Source of the DNA: an uncultured Ruegeria sp.
GTDB taxonomy: Bacteria; Pseudomonadota; Alphaproteobacteria; Rhodobacterales; Rhodobacteraceae
Direction: 5' to 3'
Assembly (NCBI RefSeq): GCF_947497005.1
Contig: NZ_CANMFF010000003.1
Location: 329,804-393,803, forward strand
DNA length: 64,000 bases
Each line of letters starts with the position of its first letter. The first letter of the stretch is position 1. A program made the position numbers and the translations under genes. The notes below the pieces were generated by a model. It was not told where the DNA came from, ran no database searches, and was given only the letters and a program-made list of their open reading frames with translations. Shown here piece after piece: positions 1 to 9,212 of this stretch.

Positions 1-82
1 TGGCCTGAGCGCGCTCGAAGGGGTCTTCCCCACCCTGAACCGGATGGCCCGCCAGCAAGGGGGGAAAGACTGGCTGGCTCAT
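1..82 (-). CDS. Biotin/lipoate-protein ligase-like protein, N-terminal fragment (cut by window edge)
   Basis: Only the first 27 codons are present. The ATG at 82-80 overlaps the TGA of the upstream mrp gene (ATGA), which indicates translational coupling. The visible start, with FPPLLAGHPV followed by DPFERAQA, resembles from memory the N-terminus of the DUF4444-containing biotin/lipoate ligase-like proteins that lie beside mrp and formate dehydrogenase genes in Rhodobacteraceae. No catalytic residue is visible, so the function is inferred from the short N-terminus and the context only. Confidence 0.5.
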   Translation of the reverse strand, partial: MSQPVFPPLLAGHPVQGGEDPFERAQA

Positions 83-1140
83 GCGTCGCCCTTGGTTATC
101 AGGTCTCGGGCTATCTTGCGGAACGCCTCGGCCTGCGGGCTATCGGGTTTGCTGACCACAATGGGTGCCCCTCCGTCAGCTGCGACCCGGATATCCAGAT
201 GCAGCGGAATCTCACCTAGCAGCGGCACGCCTAGTGCCGCGGCCTCCGCTGTCACGCCACCATGACCAAATACATGTTCTTCATGCCCGCAGTTCGAACA
301 AATATGCGTGGACATGTTTTCGATCATCCCGACGATCGGGGTCTTGAGCTGGTTGAACATGTCGATCCCCTTGCGGGCGTCGATCAGCGCCACGTCCTGA
401 GGGGTTGAGACGACGATAGCACCGTCCACCTGGAACTTCTGGCTCAGAGTCAACTGTACGTCGCCGGTGCCGGGCGGCAGGTCTACGATCAGCACGTCCA
501 AGGCACCCCACTGCACCTGTCCCATCATTTGCTGCAACGCGCCCATCAGCATGGGGCCCCGCCAGACAACGGCCTGTCCTTCATTGGTCATCAACCCCAT
601 CGACATCATGGTAACGCCGTGATTGCGCAGTGGCAGGATCGTCTTGCCGTCGGGGCTGGCCGGACGGCCCGAGACACCCAACATCCGAGGCTGCGAGGGC
701 CCGTATACGTCTGCGTCCAACAAGCCTACCCGCCGACCTTCGGCGGCGAGTGCGCAAGCCAGGTTGGCCGAAACGGTGGATTTGCCCACCCCACCCTTGC
801 CAGAGGCAACGGCAATGATCCGATCCACACCGGGAACGGCCTGTGGTCCGGTCTGCGACGGTTTGGGCTTGGGCTTCAGATCCGGTGGAGCCTTTTCGGA
901 ATGCGCGGTCATCATGGCCGAGACATTGGCAACCCCTTCAACCATCTGCGCGGCTTTTTCGGCAGTGGCACGCACGGGCTCCATCTTTTCGGCGTGCTTT
1001 GGATCGATCTCAAGCACAAAGCGCACAGCGTCGCCTTCCACGTTCAGCGCCCGCACGATACCCGCACTGACAATATCCTGCCCGGATACCGGGTCGGTGA
1101 TCTTTTTCAGGTTCGCCAGAACCGCGTCACGAACACTCAT
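79..1140 (-). CDS. mrp: Mrp/ApbC/NBP35-family Fe-S cluster carrier ATPase
   Basis: A 353-residue cytoplasmic P-loop ATPase of the MinD/Mrp class, which carries or helps assemble Fe-S clusters for client enzymes. Residues 1-90 form a MIP18-like domain. A deviant Walker A, SGKGGVGKST, lies at about 113-122, followed by DADVYGPSQP and DLPPGTGD motifs. A CxxC pair (ICSNCGHEE) in the C-terminal third is the expected bridging-cluster ligand of the family. It overlaps the next leftward gene by 4 bp. Its position beside a formate dehydrogenase with many Fe-S clusters suggests a maturation role, though mrp is also a general housekeeping gene. Confidence 0.93.
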   Translation of the reverse strand: MSVRDAVLANLKKITDPVSGQDIVSAGIVRALNVEGDAVRFVLEIDPKHAEKMEPVRATAEKAAQMVEGVANVSAMMTAHSEKAPPDLKPKPKPSQTGPQAVPGVDRIIAVASGKGGVGKSTVSANLACALAAEGRRVGLLDADVYGPSQPRMLGVSGRPASPDGKTILPLRNHGVTMMSMGLMTNEGQAVVWRGPMLMGALQQMMGQVQWGALDVLIVDLPPGTGDVQLTLSQKFQVDGAIVVSTPQDVALIDARKGIDMFNQLKTPIVGMIENMSTHICSNCGHEEHVFGHGGVTAEAAALGVPLLGEIPLHLDIRVAADGGAPIVVSKPDSPQAEAFRKIARDLITKGDA

Positions 1141-1272
1141 GCCTGCTCCCCTTTAATGCGCCCTGCTGACAGGGTCGTGCGTATCGACATAGTCTGGTCG
1201 CCGCTCATTGCATGTGTCTCCGTCTCTTTCTGTTCATTTGACGCATCCCGCTTCGCGAAGTTACGCTGGGCT

Positions 1273-2001
1273 ATGCGCTTTGTCCTGTTGTGCCTGAGCC
1301 TGACGCTCTCTGCCACCCCTTCTTGGTCTCAAGAGGCCATTGGCCTTGCCGCCCCGGCCGAGGTGAACGACTCTGGTCTGCTGCAACATATCCTTCCTCG
1401 CTTCTCTCTCAAGACCGGGATCCGCGTTATTGCAGATGATGCGGGGATTATGGAACTGGTTACCGCGCCGCCCGGCGATCCGGTCTTTGCCCGCGAAGGA
1501 GTGATCTATCACCTGCGTACTGAAGAGAACGACCGTCAGGCCCGGTTTTTGGACTGGCTGCAATCGGATATCGGCAAACGCACCGTCGAAAGCTATGCTC
1601 CTGAGCAGGGTGCACCCTTCACCGCCAGCTTCGACATTGAAGCGGTTCAGTCGGATGAAACCGTGGACGGAGACACAGTGTTGGGCGAAGAGCTGTCGAT
1701 GACCCATTGCGGGCGCTGTCATGTGATCGGGCCAAAGAACCGTATGAACGGGCTGGGGTCGACACCCTCTTTCGCCGTGTTGCGGGCGATGCCCGACTGG
1801 TCGGAACGGTTCGAAGCGTTCTTTGCATTGAACCCTCACCCAGCGTTCACGCAAATCGACGGACTGACGCCGCCGTTTGATCCCGAACGTCCGTCGCCCA
1901 TTTACCCGGTCGAGATGACGCTGGACGATTTGGATGCGATCCTGGCCTTTGTGTCGCGCATCGACGCGGCAGATCTTGGTGCCCCGCTGCAGTTTCAATG
2001 A
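1273..2001 (+). CDS. Exported c-type cytochrome with a degenerate tungstate-binding-protein-like N-terminal half
   Basis: 242 residues. The ATG at 1273 opens a clear signal peptide ending near SWSQ (residue 20). The frame stays open upstream, but that part is antisense to mrp. One haem-binding motif, CGRCH, lies at residues 146-150, and a possible distal Met is in PVEMT. Residues 33-54 (DSGLLQHILPRF then TGIRV) match the start of mature TupA encoded at 13.8-14.6 kb (NSGLLEYILPWF, SGIDV). Residues 69-116 (DPVF, EGVIY, RFLDWL, GKRTVESY) match its C-terminal end (DPRLF, YGVIL, RFVEWL, GQEAIASF). The roughly 150 residues between these in TupA are missing. It is convergent with the ferredoxin gene, overlapping it by 7 bp. 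It may be a redox partner of the formate dehydrogenase; the substrate-binding pocket is probably lost. Confidence 0.8.
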   Translation: MRFVLLCLSLTLSATPSWSQEAIGLAAPAEVNDSGLLQHILPRFSLKTGIRVIADDAGIMELVTAPPGDPVFAREGVIYHLRTEENDRQARFLDWLQSDIGKRTVESYAPEQGAPFTASFDIEAVQSDETVDGDTVLGEELSMTHCGRCHVIGPKNRMNGLGSTPSFAVLRAMPDWSERFEAFFALNPHPAFTQIDGLTPPFDPERPSPIYPVEMTLDDLDAILAFVSRIDAADLGAPLQFQ

Positions 2002-3947
2002 TCCTTTCTGTCCGAATAATAATCCTCGGTGGTGACAACCCGAGGTCTCGGGTTTGATTGAAACGGATTGTCCTGCTGTTGGAATTGGGTATTGACCCGG
2101 CAATTGTCACACATCTGGATCATCCGTGCCTGATCCGAGGTCGCGAACATCGGATGCGTGCCCGACAGCTTCTCCATGATCCGCTCAACCGTGGATTTCA
2201 CTCCGAACAGCGCGCCGCATTCAACGCAGGCAAAAGGTTCTTCTTCGTTCAGGACCTGCTGTGATAGGGCGGCATCGCTGAGATCCAGTTGTGGAACCAG
2301 AGTGATCGCGTCCTCAGGGCAGATGGTCTTGCACATCCCGCATTGCAGACAGGCATCCTGTTGGAAGTTCAGTTGCGGCAAATCCGGGTTGTCGATCAAA
2401 GCACCAGATGGGCACAACGACACACAGCTCAGGCACAGAGTGCAACTGTCCGTATTAACCGCTACAGCCCCGTAAGGCGCATTCTCGGGTAACGACAAAG
2501 GCGCATCAACCTGAGGGTTCAGCGCCTGCGCCGCCAACCGCGCAATTTGCCGACGATTGCCCAACGGCAGAACCGGATCGGTCAAAGGCTGCGGCACCGC
2601 TTGGTCGTAAAGCAGATCGGCCATGGCATCAGGGTCCGCTTCGTCAATCAGACCTATGCTTTCCGGGCTAGCGATTGCGCGTGCAAGTTCAAGTTCACGG
2701 TCCAACGCGTCACGTTCCGTGGCCGGGCTCAGCAACACATCCACGCGCGCAAACCCATGCGCCAAAGCAGCCAGCATCTCTGCATGGCCAAAGCCTGATA
2801 TGACGTTCAATTCCAACGGGATGACGTCCGAAGGTAATCCTCGACCAAACCGTGCAGACAGCCGGATCATCTCGGCCCCATGAGCGTTATGCACCAGCAG
2901 CCGGGGCGCATGACCACCCGCCCGCCGATAGGTGCGCGCCAGAATATGCATCCGAGACAACAGCGCCGAAACCGGCGGGTCTTCATAGGTGATGGCAGTT
3001 GACGGGCAGACTGCCGCACATTCCCCGCATCCCGCGCAGACCATCGGATCAATTTCAACATGCTCACCCGCCGGAGTGATCGCTCCGGTCGGGCAGATAT
3101 CAAGGCAGTTTGAACAGCCCACCTGTTCAGCCCGGGAATGAGCGCACAGGGTTTCTTCCATCCGCACATAAAGTGGTTTTTCAAATGTCCCGACTAATTG
3201 TACAGCTTCGAAAGCCAAACGTTCGATGGCCACTGCATCTTTCGGATCGGCCCGCAGATACCCTTCGCGCTTGGCCGGAGCCTGAACAAAAGGTGTATCA
3301 CCAGTCAGATCAACAATGATATCGCAGGCCGAATGCGCCCCGTCCTTTGGATCAGTCCACGCAAACGCGCCGCGCCCGCCGGGAACGACCTGCTGCAGCG
3401 CGTCCAGACGCAAGGCAAACCCACCAAGCGCCCCAGAGACAGAGCACAGCCTCCCCCGAACCACGTCAAAGGCTCGTGAGACAGGCTCAGACTGATCTGT
3501 GGCCAGAACAGTCACAGCCAATGTGCCTGCCAATCGTTCAGCCAAATCAAACGCCACCTGTCCGGGACCGATGATGAAACAGGTGCCTTCGCTAAGCACA
3601 TCCACACTGGGCGTCACGGGTTGCGGCAACACGGCTTCGGCTGCCAGTGCGGCCATCTTCGGGGTTGCGTCAGCCCCCTGATCGGACCACCCGGCACGGT
3701 CGCGCAGATCGACAAACCCGGGCGCGTCGATATTCAGATCTTTGGCAAGCGACTGGAAGACCTCCTGCTCTTGAAGGCAAGCAATGACTGTTTCGCCGTC
3801 CTGCATCAGCTTGGCGGCTGATTGCAGCTCGGTCGTGCAAAGCGCGGTATGTTTTTTGGAACAGCTGATGCCGCAGGCACTCTCGATCCCGTCGGGGTCC
3901 AGTGTCTGTGTACCAGCGCAGTCGCATAGCAATAATTTCGTGCCCAT
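1995..3947 (-). CDS. Multi-cluster 4Fe-4S ferredoxin-type protein of the formate dehydrogenase locus
   Basis: 650 residues from the ATG at 3947, which has GGGAG upstream and begins MGTKLLLCDCAG; an in-frame extension to 4058 lacks such a site. Four CxxCxxCxxxCP-type motifs bind 4Fe-4S clusters: CSNCLDICP and CAGCGECAAVCP in the middle, CTLCLSCVSLCP and CLQCGMCKTICP near the C-terminus. A cysteine-rich N-terminus (CDCAG, CGISCSKKH) and a C-terminal CVEC/CDNC set could hold another cluster or zinc. A Rossmann-like stretch (IGPGQVAFDLAERL) and an HdrD/MvhD-like stretch lie between the clusters. Homologues usually sit beside DUF3305/DUF3306/TorD genes at alphaproteobacterial formate dehydrogenase loci. 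It may be a soluble electron carrier or a maturation factor; the partner is unknown. Confidence 0.8.
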   Translation of the reverse strand: MGTKLLLCDCAGTQTLDPDGIESACGISCSKKHTALCTTELQSAAKLMQDGETVIACLQEQEVFQSLAKDLNIDAPGFVDLRDRAGWSDQGADATPKMAALAAEAVLPQPVTPSVDVLSEGTCFIIGPGQVAFDLAERLAGTLAVTVLATDQSEPVSRAFDVVRGRLCSVSGALGGFALRLDALQQVVPGGRGAFAWTDPKDGAHSACDIIVDLTGDTPFVQAPAKREGYLRADPKDAVAIERLAFEAVQLVGTFEKPLYVRMEETLCAHSRAEQVGCSNCLDICPTGAITPAGEHVEIDPMVCAGCGECAAVCPSTAITYEDPPVSALLSRMHILARTYRRAGGHAPRLLVHNAHGAEMIRLSARFGRGLPSDVIPLELNVISGFGHAEMLAALAHGFARVDVLLSPATERDALDRELELARAIASPESIGLIDEADPDAMADLLYDQAVPQPLTDPVLPLGNRRQIARLAAQALNPQVDAPLSLPENAPYGAVAVNTDSCTLCLSCVSLCPSGALIDNPDLPQLNFQQDACLQCGMCKTICPEDAITLVPQLDLSDAALSQQVLNEEEPFACVECGALFGVKSTVERIMEKLSGTHPMFATSDQARMIQMCDNCRVNTQFQQQDNPFQSNPRPRVVTTEDYYSDRKDH

Positions 3948-4113
3948 TTCTTCTCCCTCGGGAAGCTGTCCCGGTCGCATGCACATTAGGCTGTACCTCG
4001 GACAAGGCAACTTCAACCCCATGTGGCGTTCAATGCGCAGGACTGCATTTCGGCGCAAAATGGCAGGAAACTAAAGGGGTCATGGGGCTCGCTCACGAAG
4101 TTGCTACCCTAGA

Positions 4114-4131
4114 CTACGACCAAAGTCGTAG
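4114..4131. promoter_or_regulatory. Inverted repeat upstream of the formate dehydrogenase operon (candidate operator)
   Basis: CTACGAC-CAAA-GTCGTAG is a perfect 7-bp inverted repeat with a 4-bp centre. It lies 80 bp before the GTG of the first operon gene, in the 264-bp divergent gap (3948-4211) shared with the ferredoxin gene. A weaker repeat (ACACA, 7 bp, TGTGT) follows at 4146-4162. Read as two TAC heptamers facing each other across 2 bp, it resembles the layout of NarL/LuxR-type response regulator sites; that reading is inference. Confidence 0.5.
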
Positions 4132-4211
4132 AGCTTAGACTTGGCACACAGCTAACTTGTGTACCATAGTGGACGAGGAAAGGCAGGGGAGAGCCTTTCG
4201 GGGAGGAAACA

Positions 4212-4766
4212 GTGGCCAAGGCCGCAAGTCAGATCGAAATGCCGGTTGGCGTCATAGTGCGCAAAACACCCGGGGTCACACGTTGGGCCCGATGGAACTG
4301 GCGCGCGGTTGCCGTATTACCCGGTGCAGGATCTGCTGACTGGCAGGAATTGCGGCGCGAAGGCGATGCTGTGGAATACCATGCCGCCACCCTCCCCCTT
4401 ACCCTTTGGGCAGACGAAACCGAGGCCTACATGGTCAACCTGTCTGACGGGCAACCTTCGATTTATCTGGTACTGCGGGATGAACTGAAAGGTGACACCC
4501 CTTTGAACGCCGTATTGATCACCGCCTCACCATTCGAGGGGCAGGATTACGCGGATACCGGAGAAGAGATTGTCGAGAAGATCCCGATGACCGAGGGGCT
4601 AATTGCCTGGGTGCGGGATTTCACGCTCAAGCATCATAACGACGAAGTCTTCGTCAAACGCCGCCGCGACAAGAAGCGGACCGATCTGGTGGAAGACGGC
4701 AAAGGTGACGCGCGCATCCGGCAGGAGTCGGACGTGTACCGCGCCCCAAGGAAGGTGCTGCAATGA
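4212..4766 (+). CDS. DUF3305 domain protein of the formate dehydrogenase operon
   Basis: 184 residues. The start is a GTG at 4212, preceded by a strong GGGAGGAAAC site. The protein has no signal peptide or membrane segment and matches the DUF3305 family by its conserved N-terminal MPVGVIVRK and RWNWRAVAVLPG blocks. These proteins occur next to DUF3306, TorD-type chaperones and formate dehydrogenase genes; their biochemical role is unknown to me. The stop overlaps the next ATG, so the two are probably co-translated. First gene of the rightward operon. Confidence 0.85.
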   Translation: MAKAASQIEMPVGVIVRKTPGVTRWARWNWRAVAVLPGAGSADWQELRREGDAVEYHAATLPLTLWADETEAYMVNLSDGQPSIYLVLRDELKGDTPLNAVLITASPFEGQDYADTGEEIVEKIPMTEGLIAWVRDFTLKHHNDEVFVKRRRDKKRTDLVEDGKGDARIRQESDVYRAPRKVLQ

Positions 4767-5335
4767 CCCGGCCGCGTGATTTCTGGTCGCGCCGGAAAGC
4801 CGCCGTTCAAGCCGAAGCTGAAGCTGAAGTTCTAGTCGCGGAACAACAGGTGATCGCAGCTCAGCAAGCAGAGCTGGAAGAAAAGAGTGACGCAGAAATT
4901 CTGGCTGAGTTTGACCTGCCCGATCCGGACATGTTGCAGCCCGGCGATGATGTTTCAGGCTTCATGGTCAAAGCCATTCCCGACCGCCTGCGCCGCCGCG
5001 CCCTGCGCCGGTTGTGGCGGCTGAACCCGGTTCTGGCAAATGTCGATGGGCTGGTCGACTATGGCGAAGACTATACCGATGCGGCCTGTGTAATTGAAAA
5101 CATCCAAACCGCCTATCAGGTGGGCAAAGGCATGCTTGCACATGTCGAAGCACTCGCCGCCGAGGCGGAAGAGATTGAAGAAACCTCGATTGTAAGCGAC
5201 GAATCCGAACCCGAGCTTGAACCGCTTGAACCTGAACCAACCCAGGAACCTGTATTGATGGCCGAGGTCGATGAGACGGAAGACATCGACCTGCCCCCGG
5301 CCCCGCGCCGCATGACTTTTGAATTTGAAGGATGA
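4763..5335 (+). CDS. DUF3306 domain protein
   Basis: 190 residues. ATG at 4763 overlaps the DUF3305 stop by 4 bp. The N-terminus (FWSRRKAAV) and the core PDRLRRRALRRLWRLNP are typical of DUF3306. An acidic, proline- and glutamate-rich tail (about residues 135-180) ends in a basic MTFEFEG segment. No export signal is seen. It is always found with DUF3305 in my recollection, so the pair may act together in formate dehydrogenase assembly; this is inferred from context only. Confidence 0.85.
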   Translation: MTRPRDFWSRRKAAVQAEAEAEVLVAEQQVIAAQQAELEEKSDAEILAEFDLPDPDMLQPGDDVSGFMVKAIPDRLRRRALRRLWRLNPVLANVDGLVDYGEDYTDAACVIENIQTAYQVGKGMLAHVEALAAEAEEIEETSIVSDESEPELEPLEPEPTQEPVLMAEVDETEDIDLPPAPRRMTFEFEG

Positions 5336-5339
5336 CCGA

Positions 5340-5951
5340 ATGATCGCAAGTGACGCGCAAACCATGGATATCTCAGCCGAGGATCGCCTGCGCGCGGATT
5401 TCTATAACTTCCTCGGCCTGCTGCTGGCAGGTCCGCCCGATCAGATGCTGCTGGACCAGATGGCCGGGCTGTCTGGTGATGACACCGATCTCGGTCAGGC
5501 CATTCAGGCCATGGCACGGGTGGCAAAAGTCACCAAGCCCACTGCAGCCGAGCGGGAATTCAACGCTTTGTTCATCGGTCTTGGCCGGGGCGAGTTGCTG
5601 CCCTACGCCAGCTTCTACCTGACGGGGTTCCTGAACGAGAAGCCCTTGGCACAGTTGCGCAATGACATGGCGGTACGTGGCATCACACGTGCCCAGAACG
5701 TTTTTGAGCCCGAAGACAACATCGCATCATTGATGGAGATGATGGCGGGAATGATTGTCGGGCGCTTTGGATCTTCCGCCTCGCTGGAAGACCAGAAAGC
5801 TTTCTGGAACAAGCATATCGGCCCCTGGGCCACACATTTTTATTCGGATTTGGAAGCAGCTGAGAACTCGGTTCTATATGCATCCGCCGGCACTGCCGGG
5901 CGTGTGTTCATGGAGATCGAGCGCGAAGCGTTCCGGATGACGACAGCGTGA
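5340..5951 (+). CDS. TorD/DmsD-family redox enzyme maturation chaperone
   Basis: 203 residues from the ATG at 5340, 5 bp after the DUF3306 stop with GAAGG upstream; an in-frame TTG at 5319 lies inside DUF3306 and is less likely. All-helical TorD fold: ADFYNFLGLLLAGPP at the start, then the family hallmark ELLPYASFYLTGFLNEKPL near the middle and the FEPEDNIASLMEMM region. Such chaperones bind the Tat signal of molybdo/tungsto-enzymes and hold the subunit until the cofactor is inserted. The natural client is FdhA encoded just downstream. Confidence 0.92.
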   Translation: MIASDAQTMDISAEDRLRADFYNFLGLLLAGPPDQMLLDQMAGLSGDDTDLGQAIQAMARVAKVTKPTAAEREFNALFIGLGRGELLPYASFYLTGFLNEKPLAQLRNDMAVRGITRAQNVFEPEDNIASLMEMMAGMIVGRFGSSASLEDQKAFWNKHIGPWATHFYSDLEAAENSVLYASAGTAGRVFMEIEREAFRMTTA

Positions 5952-6012
5952 ACCGCTGTCATTCGCCAGCGCCCATACGGGCGTTACACTGCAATTGGGA
6001 AAGGAGGTTCCC

Positions 6013-6201
6013 ATGAGCAAGACCAAGGAAAAAGGTGCCTCGCGCCGTGACTTCCTGAAACTGGCCGGAACCGCAGCACCTGCTGCCGTTGCTGCCGCAA
6101 GCCTGACCGGGGAAGCAGAAGCAGCCGAGCTGCCGACAGACGAAACCCGCATTCAGGATACCGCGCACACGCGCGCCTACATCGAAAGCACCCGGTTCTA
6201 G
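6013..6201 (+). CDS. Small Tat-signal protein of the formate dehydrogenase locus
   Basis: 62 residues, starting at the ATG at 6013 behind an ideal AAAGGAGG site. It consists almost wholly of a twin-arginine leader, SRRDFLKLAG followed by an alanine-rich hydrophobic stretch, plus about 25 polar residues ending HTRAYIESTRF. Homologues annotated as Tat-signal or formate dehydrogenase region proteins occur just before fdhA in many proteobacteria. It may be a small exported FDH accessory subunit or a chaperone decoy. It lacks cysteines, so it carries no cofactor by itself. Confidence 0.85.
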   Translation: MSKTKEKGASRRDFLKLAGTAAPAAVAAASLTGEAEAAELPTDETRIQDTAHTRAYIESTRF

Positions 6202-6306
6202 GACCGGACGTTTTCATACCCGACAGACGGTTGCGATTGGCCCTGACGTCGGCATCAGCAGTACCAAGCCAGCCGTGGCTCACACGGCGCGCAAGGGAGG
6301 AAAGAA

Positions 6307-9201
6307 ATGCTTAGGAAAAAGACCAACGGGGTTGCGAGACGCCCCCAGCGGACAAGTATCCTGTCCCAGGTCGGCGAGAAAACCGTCGATCGCCGCGCAT
6401 TCCTGCGTGGCTCGGGCCTGACGATCGGTGGCCTTGCCGCGATCAGCGCCACGGGTGGAACCGTGACGCCAGCCAGTGCCCAAACTGCGGCGAATCAGGC
6501 CGTTGAGAATATCAAATCCATATGCACCCACTGCTCGGTCGGCTGTACAGTCGTTGCCGAAGTGCAGAACGGCGTCTGGGTCGGGCAGGAACCCGGCTGG
6601 GACAGCCCGTTCAACCTGGGTGCACACTGTGCCAAGGGGGCCTCGGTCCGCGAGCACGCCCATGGCGAACGCCGCCTGAAATATCCGATGAAAAAGGAAG
6701 GCGGCGAGTGGAAGCGCATTAGCTGGGAACAGGCCATCGACGAGATCGGCGACGGCATGATGAGCATCCGCGAGGAATCCGGGCCAGACAGTGTGTACTG
6801 GCTGGGTTCCGCGAAGCACAATAACGAACAGGCCTATCTGTTCCGCAAGTTCGCCGCCTACTGGGGTACGAACAACGTGGACCATCAGGCCCGTATCTGC
6901 CACTCGACCACCGTTGCGGGTGTTGCGAACACATGGGGCTACGGCGCCATGACCAATTCGTATAACGACATCCATAACTCTCGGGCCATCTTCATCATCG
7001 GCGGCAACCCGGCCGAGGCGCACCCCGTCTCGCTGCTGCATGTTCTGCGCGCGAAAGAGCAGAACAACGCGCCGCTGATCGTCTGCGACCCGCGCTTTAC
7101 GCGCACCGCAGCGCACGCGGATGAATATGTCCGTTTCCGCCCCGGTACAGACGTTGCGCTGATCTGGGGTATCCTGTGGCACATCTTCGACAACGGCTGG
7201 GAGGACAAAGAGTTCATCCGCACCCGTGTCTGGGGCATGGACCAGATTCAGGAAGAGGTCGCCAAGTGGACCCCGGACGAGGTTGAGCGCGTCACCGGTG
7301 CGCCCGGCTCGCAGCTCAAGCGCGTGGCACGGACCATGGCCAACAACCGTCCTGGCACGGTGATCTGGTGCATGGGAGGCACGCAGCACACCAACGGCAA
7401 CAACAACACCCGCGCCTACTGCGTGCTGCAGCTTGCGCTCGGCAACATGGGCACCTCGGGTGGTGGCACTAACATCTTCCGTGGCCATGACAATGTTCAG
7501 GGCGCGACGGATCTTGGTGTTCTGTCCCACACCCTGCCCGGCTACTATGGCCTGTCAAACGGTGCCTGGGGCCATTGGAGCCGTGTCTGGGGCGAGGAAG
7601 TCGATTGGCTGAAAGGCCAGTTCGCCACGATCAAGGACAAGGAAGGCAAGGACAAGCCGCTGATGAACGAGCGCGGCATCCCGGTCTCCCGTTGGATCGA
7701 CGGTGTTCTGGAAGACCCGGCGAACATGGATCAGGACAACAACGTCCGCGCCATGGTTCTGTGGGGTCATGCTCCGAACTCGCAAACGCGGGGACCGGAG
7801 ATGAAGACGGCGATGGAGAAGCTGGACATGCTGGTCGTGATCGACCCGTATCCCACTGTTTCCGCCGTTCTGCATGACCGCACCGATGGTGTTTACCTGC
7901 TGCCTGCCTGTACGCAGTTCGAAACCCGTGGCTCGGTCACGGCTTCGAACCGGTCGCTGCAATGGCGCGACAAAGTGGTTGATCCGCTGTTCGAAAGTCT
8001 GCCGGATGAGGTCATCATGGCCAAGTTCGCCAACAAGTTCGGCTGGGCGGATCGCTTCTTCCGCAATATCGAGATGGAGGACGCCGAAACCCCGAATGTT
8101 GAAAGCATCACCCGTGAATTCAACTCGGGCCTCTGGACCATCGGCTATACCGGGCAGTCACCGGAACGTCTGAAAAGCCATATGGCCAACCAGCACACGT
8201 TCGACAGAACCACGCTGCAGGCGATTGGTGGCCCGAACGACGGCGAGTATTACGGTCTGCCCTGGCCCTGCTGGGGAACGGCTGAGATGGGTCATACGGG
8301 AACACCGAACCTCTATGACATGTCCAAACCGGTGGCCGAAGGCGGCCTGACCTTCCGTGCTCGATTCGGCGTGGAACGCGATGGTGACAACCTGCTGGCC
8401 GAAGGGGTTTATAGCGTTGGGTCGGAAATTCAGGATGGATACCCTGAATTCACGATGCAGATGCTGATGGACCTTGGCTGGGACGGCGATCTGACGGCCG
8501 AGGAACGCGCGGCGATTGATGCCGTTGCGGGACCAGAGACCAACTGGAAGACCGACCTGTCCGGCGGTATCCAGCGGGTCGCGATCGAGCATGGCTGCGC
8601 GCCCTTCGGGAACGCCAAAGCCCGCGCGGTTGTCTGGACCTTCCCGGACCCGATCCCGATCCATCGCGAGCCTCTCTATACGCCGCGTCGCGATCTGGTC
8701 GAGGACTATCCGACCTACGAGGACCGTCAGGCCTATCGCCTGCCAACCCTTTATGCTTCGATCCAAAAGAACGACTTTTCAAAGGATTACCCGATAATCC
8801 TCACGTCAGGTCGTCTGGTCGAATATGAAGGCGGCGGCGAGGAAAGCCGGTCGAATCCATGGCTGGCCGAGCTACAGCAGGACATGTTCGTCGAGATCAA
8901 CCCGCGCGATGCCAACAACCTTGGCATTCGGGACGGGGCGCAGGTCTGGGTCGAAGGTCCCGAAGGTGGCAAGGTCAAGGTGATGGCGATGCTGACCAAC
9001 AGGGTCGGTGCCGGTGTGGCCTTCATGCCGTTCCACTTTGGCGGTCATTTCCAGGGCGAAGATCTGCGGCACAAATACCCCGCAGGGGCCGACCCCTATG
9101 TGCTGGGTGAAAGTTCCAACACTGCCCAGACCTATGGCTACGATTCAGTGACCCAGATGCAGGAGTCCAAAGTGACGCTCTGCAAAATCTGGTCAGCGTA
9201 A
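6307..9201 (+). CDS. fdhA: Formate dehydrogenase catalytic (alpha) subunit, Mo/W-bis-MGD, periplasmic
   Basis: 964 residues; oxidises formate to CO2. Start ATG 6307 behind GGGAGGAAAG. A Tat signal with DRRAFLRG is preceded by an unusually long n-region of about 33 residues. The 4Fe-4S cluster ligands are C73, C76, C80 and C108 ([13 protein letters not shown]). The metal ligand is cysteine: [11 protein letters not shown], with C198 and catalytic H199 in place of the selenocysteine of E. coli FdnG. No in-frame TGA is present. The molybdopterin dinucleotide-binding domain occupies the C-terminal 150 residues. Neighbouring tungstate transport genes suggest W at the active site, but Mo cannot be excluded. 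Confidence 0.97.
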   Translation: MLRKKTNGVARRPQRTSILSQVGEKTVDRRAFLRGSGLTIGGLAAISATGGTVTPASAQTAANQAVENIKSICTHCSVGCTVVAEVQNGVWVGQEPGWDSPFNLGAHCAKGASVREHAHGERRLKYPMKKEGGEWKRISWEQAIDEIGDGMMSIREESGPDSVYWLGSAKHNNEQAYLFRKFAAYWGTNNVDHQARICHSTTVAGVANTWGYGAMTNSYNDIHNSRAIFIIGGNPAEAHPVSLLHVLRAKEQNNAPLIVCDPRFTRTAAHADEYVRFRPGTDVALIWGILWHIFDNGWEDKEFIRTRVWGMDQIQEEVAKWTPDEVERVTGAPGSQLKRVARTMANNRPGTVIWCMGGTQHTNGNNNTRAYCVLQLALGNMGTSGGGTNIFRGHDNVQGATDLGVLSHTLPGYYGLSNGAWGHWSRVWGEEVDWLKGQFATIKDKEGKDKPLMNERGIPVSRWIDGVLEDPANMDQDNNVRAMVLWGHAPNSQTRGPEMKTAMEKLDMLVVIDPYPTVSAVLHDRTDGVYLLPACTQFETRGSVTASNRSLQWRDKVVDPLFESLPDEVIMAKFANKFGWADRFFRNIEMEDAETPNVESITREFNSGLWTIGYTGQSPERLKSHMANQHTFDRTTLQAIGGPNDGEYYGLPWPCWGTAEMGHTGTPNLYDMSKPVAEGGLTFRARFGVERDGDNLLAEGVYSVGSEIQDGYPEFTMQMLMDLGWDGDLTAEERAAIDAVAGPETNWKTDLSGGIQRVAIEHGCAPFGNAKARAVVWTFPDPIPIHREPLYTPRRDLVEDYPTYEDRQAYRLPTLYASIQKNDFSKDYPIILTSGRLVEYEGGGEESRSNPWLAELQQDMFVEINPRDANNLGIRDGAQVWVEGPEGGKVKVMAMLTNRVGAGVAFMPFHFGGHFQGEDLRHKYPAGADPYVLGESSNTAQTYGYDSVTQMQESKVTLCKIWSA

Positions 9202-9212
9202 GGAGGACGAAA

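Noticed and set aside
529..1272. Long open frame running into the cytochrome gene from upstream on the plus strand
   Set aside because: It is antisense to mrp, lacks a ribosome-binding site, and the signal peptide begins exactly at the ATG at 1273.
1261..2103. 280-codon minus-strand frame opposite the cytochrome gene
   Set aside because: The cytochrome strand has signal peptide and CxxCH; the opposite frame has no recognisable family and an unlikely arginine/histidine-rich composition.
6898..6900. Possible selenocysteine position in formate dehydrogenase
   Set aside because: The codon is TGC (cysteine), and no in-frame TGA occurs in fdhA.
6280..7530. 416-codon minus-strand frame
   Set aside because: Antisense shadow of fdhA, a very well conserved gene in a GC-rich region where spurious long frames are common.
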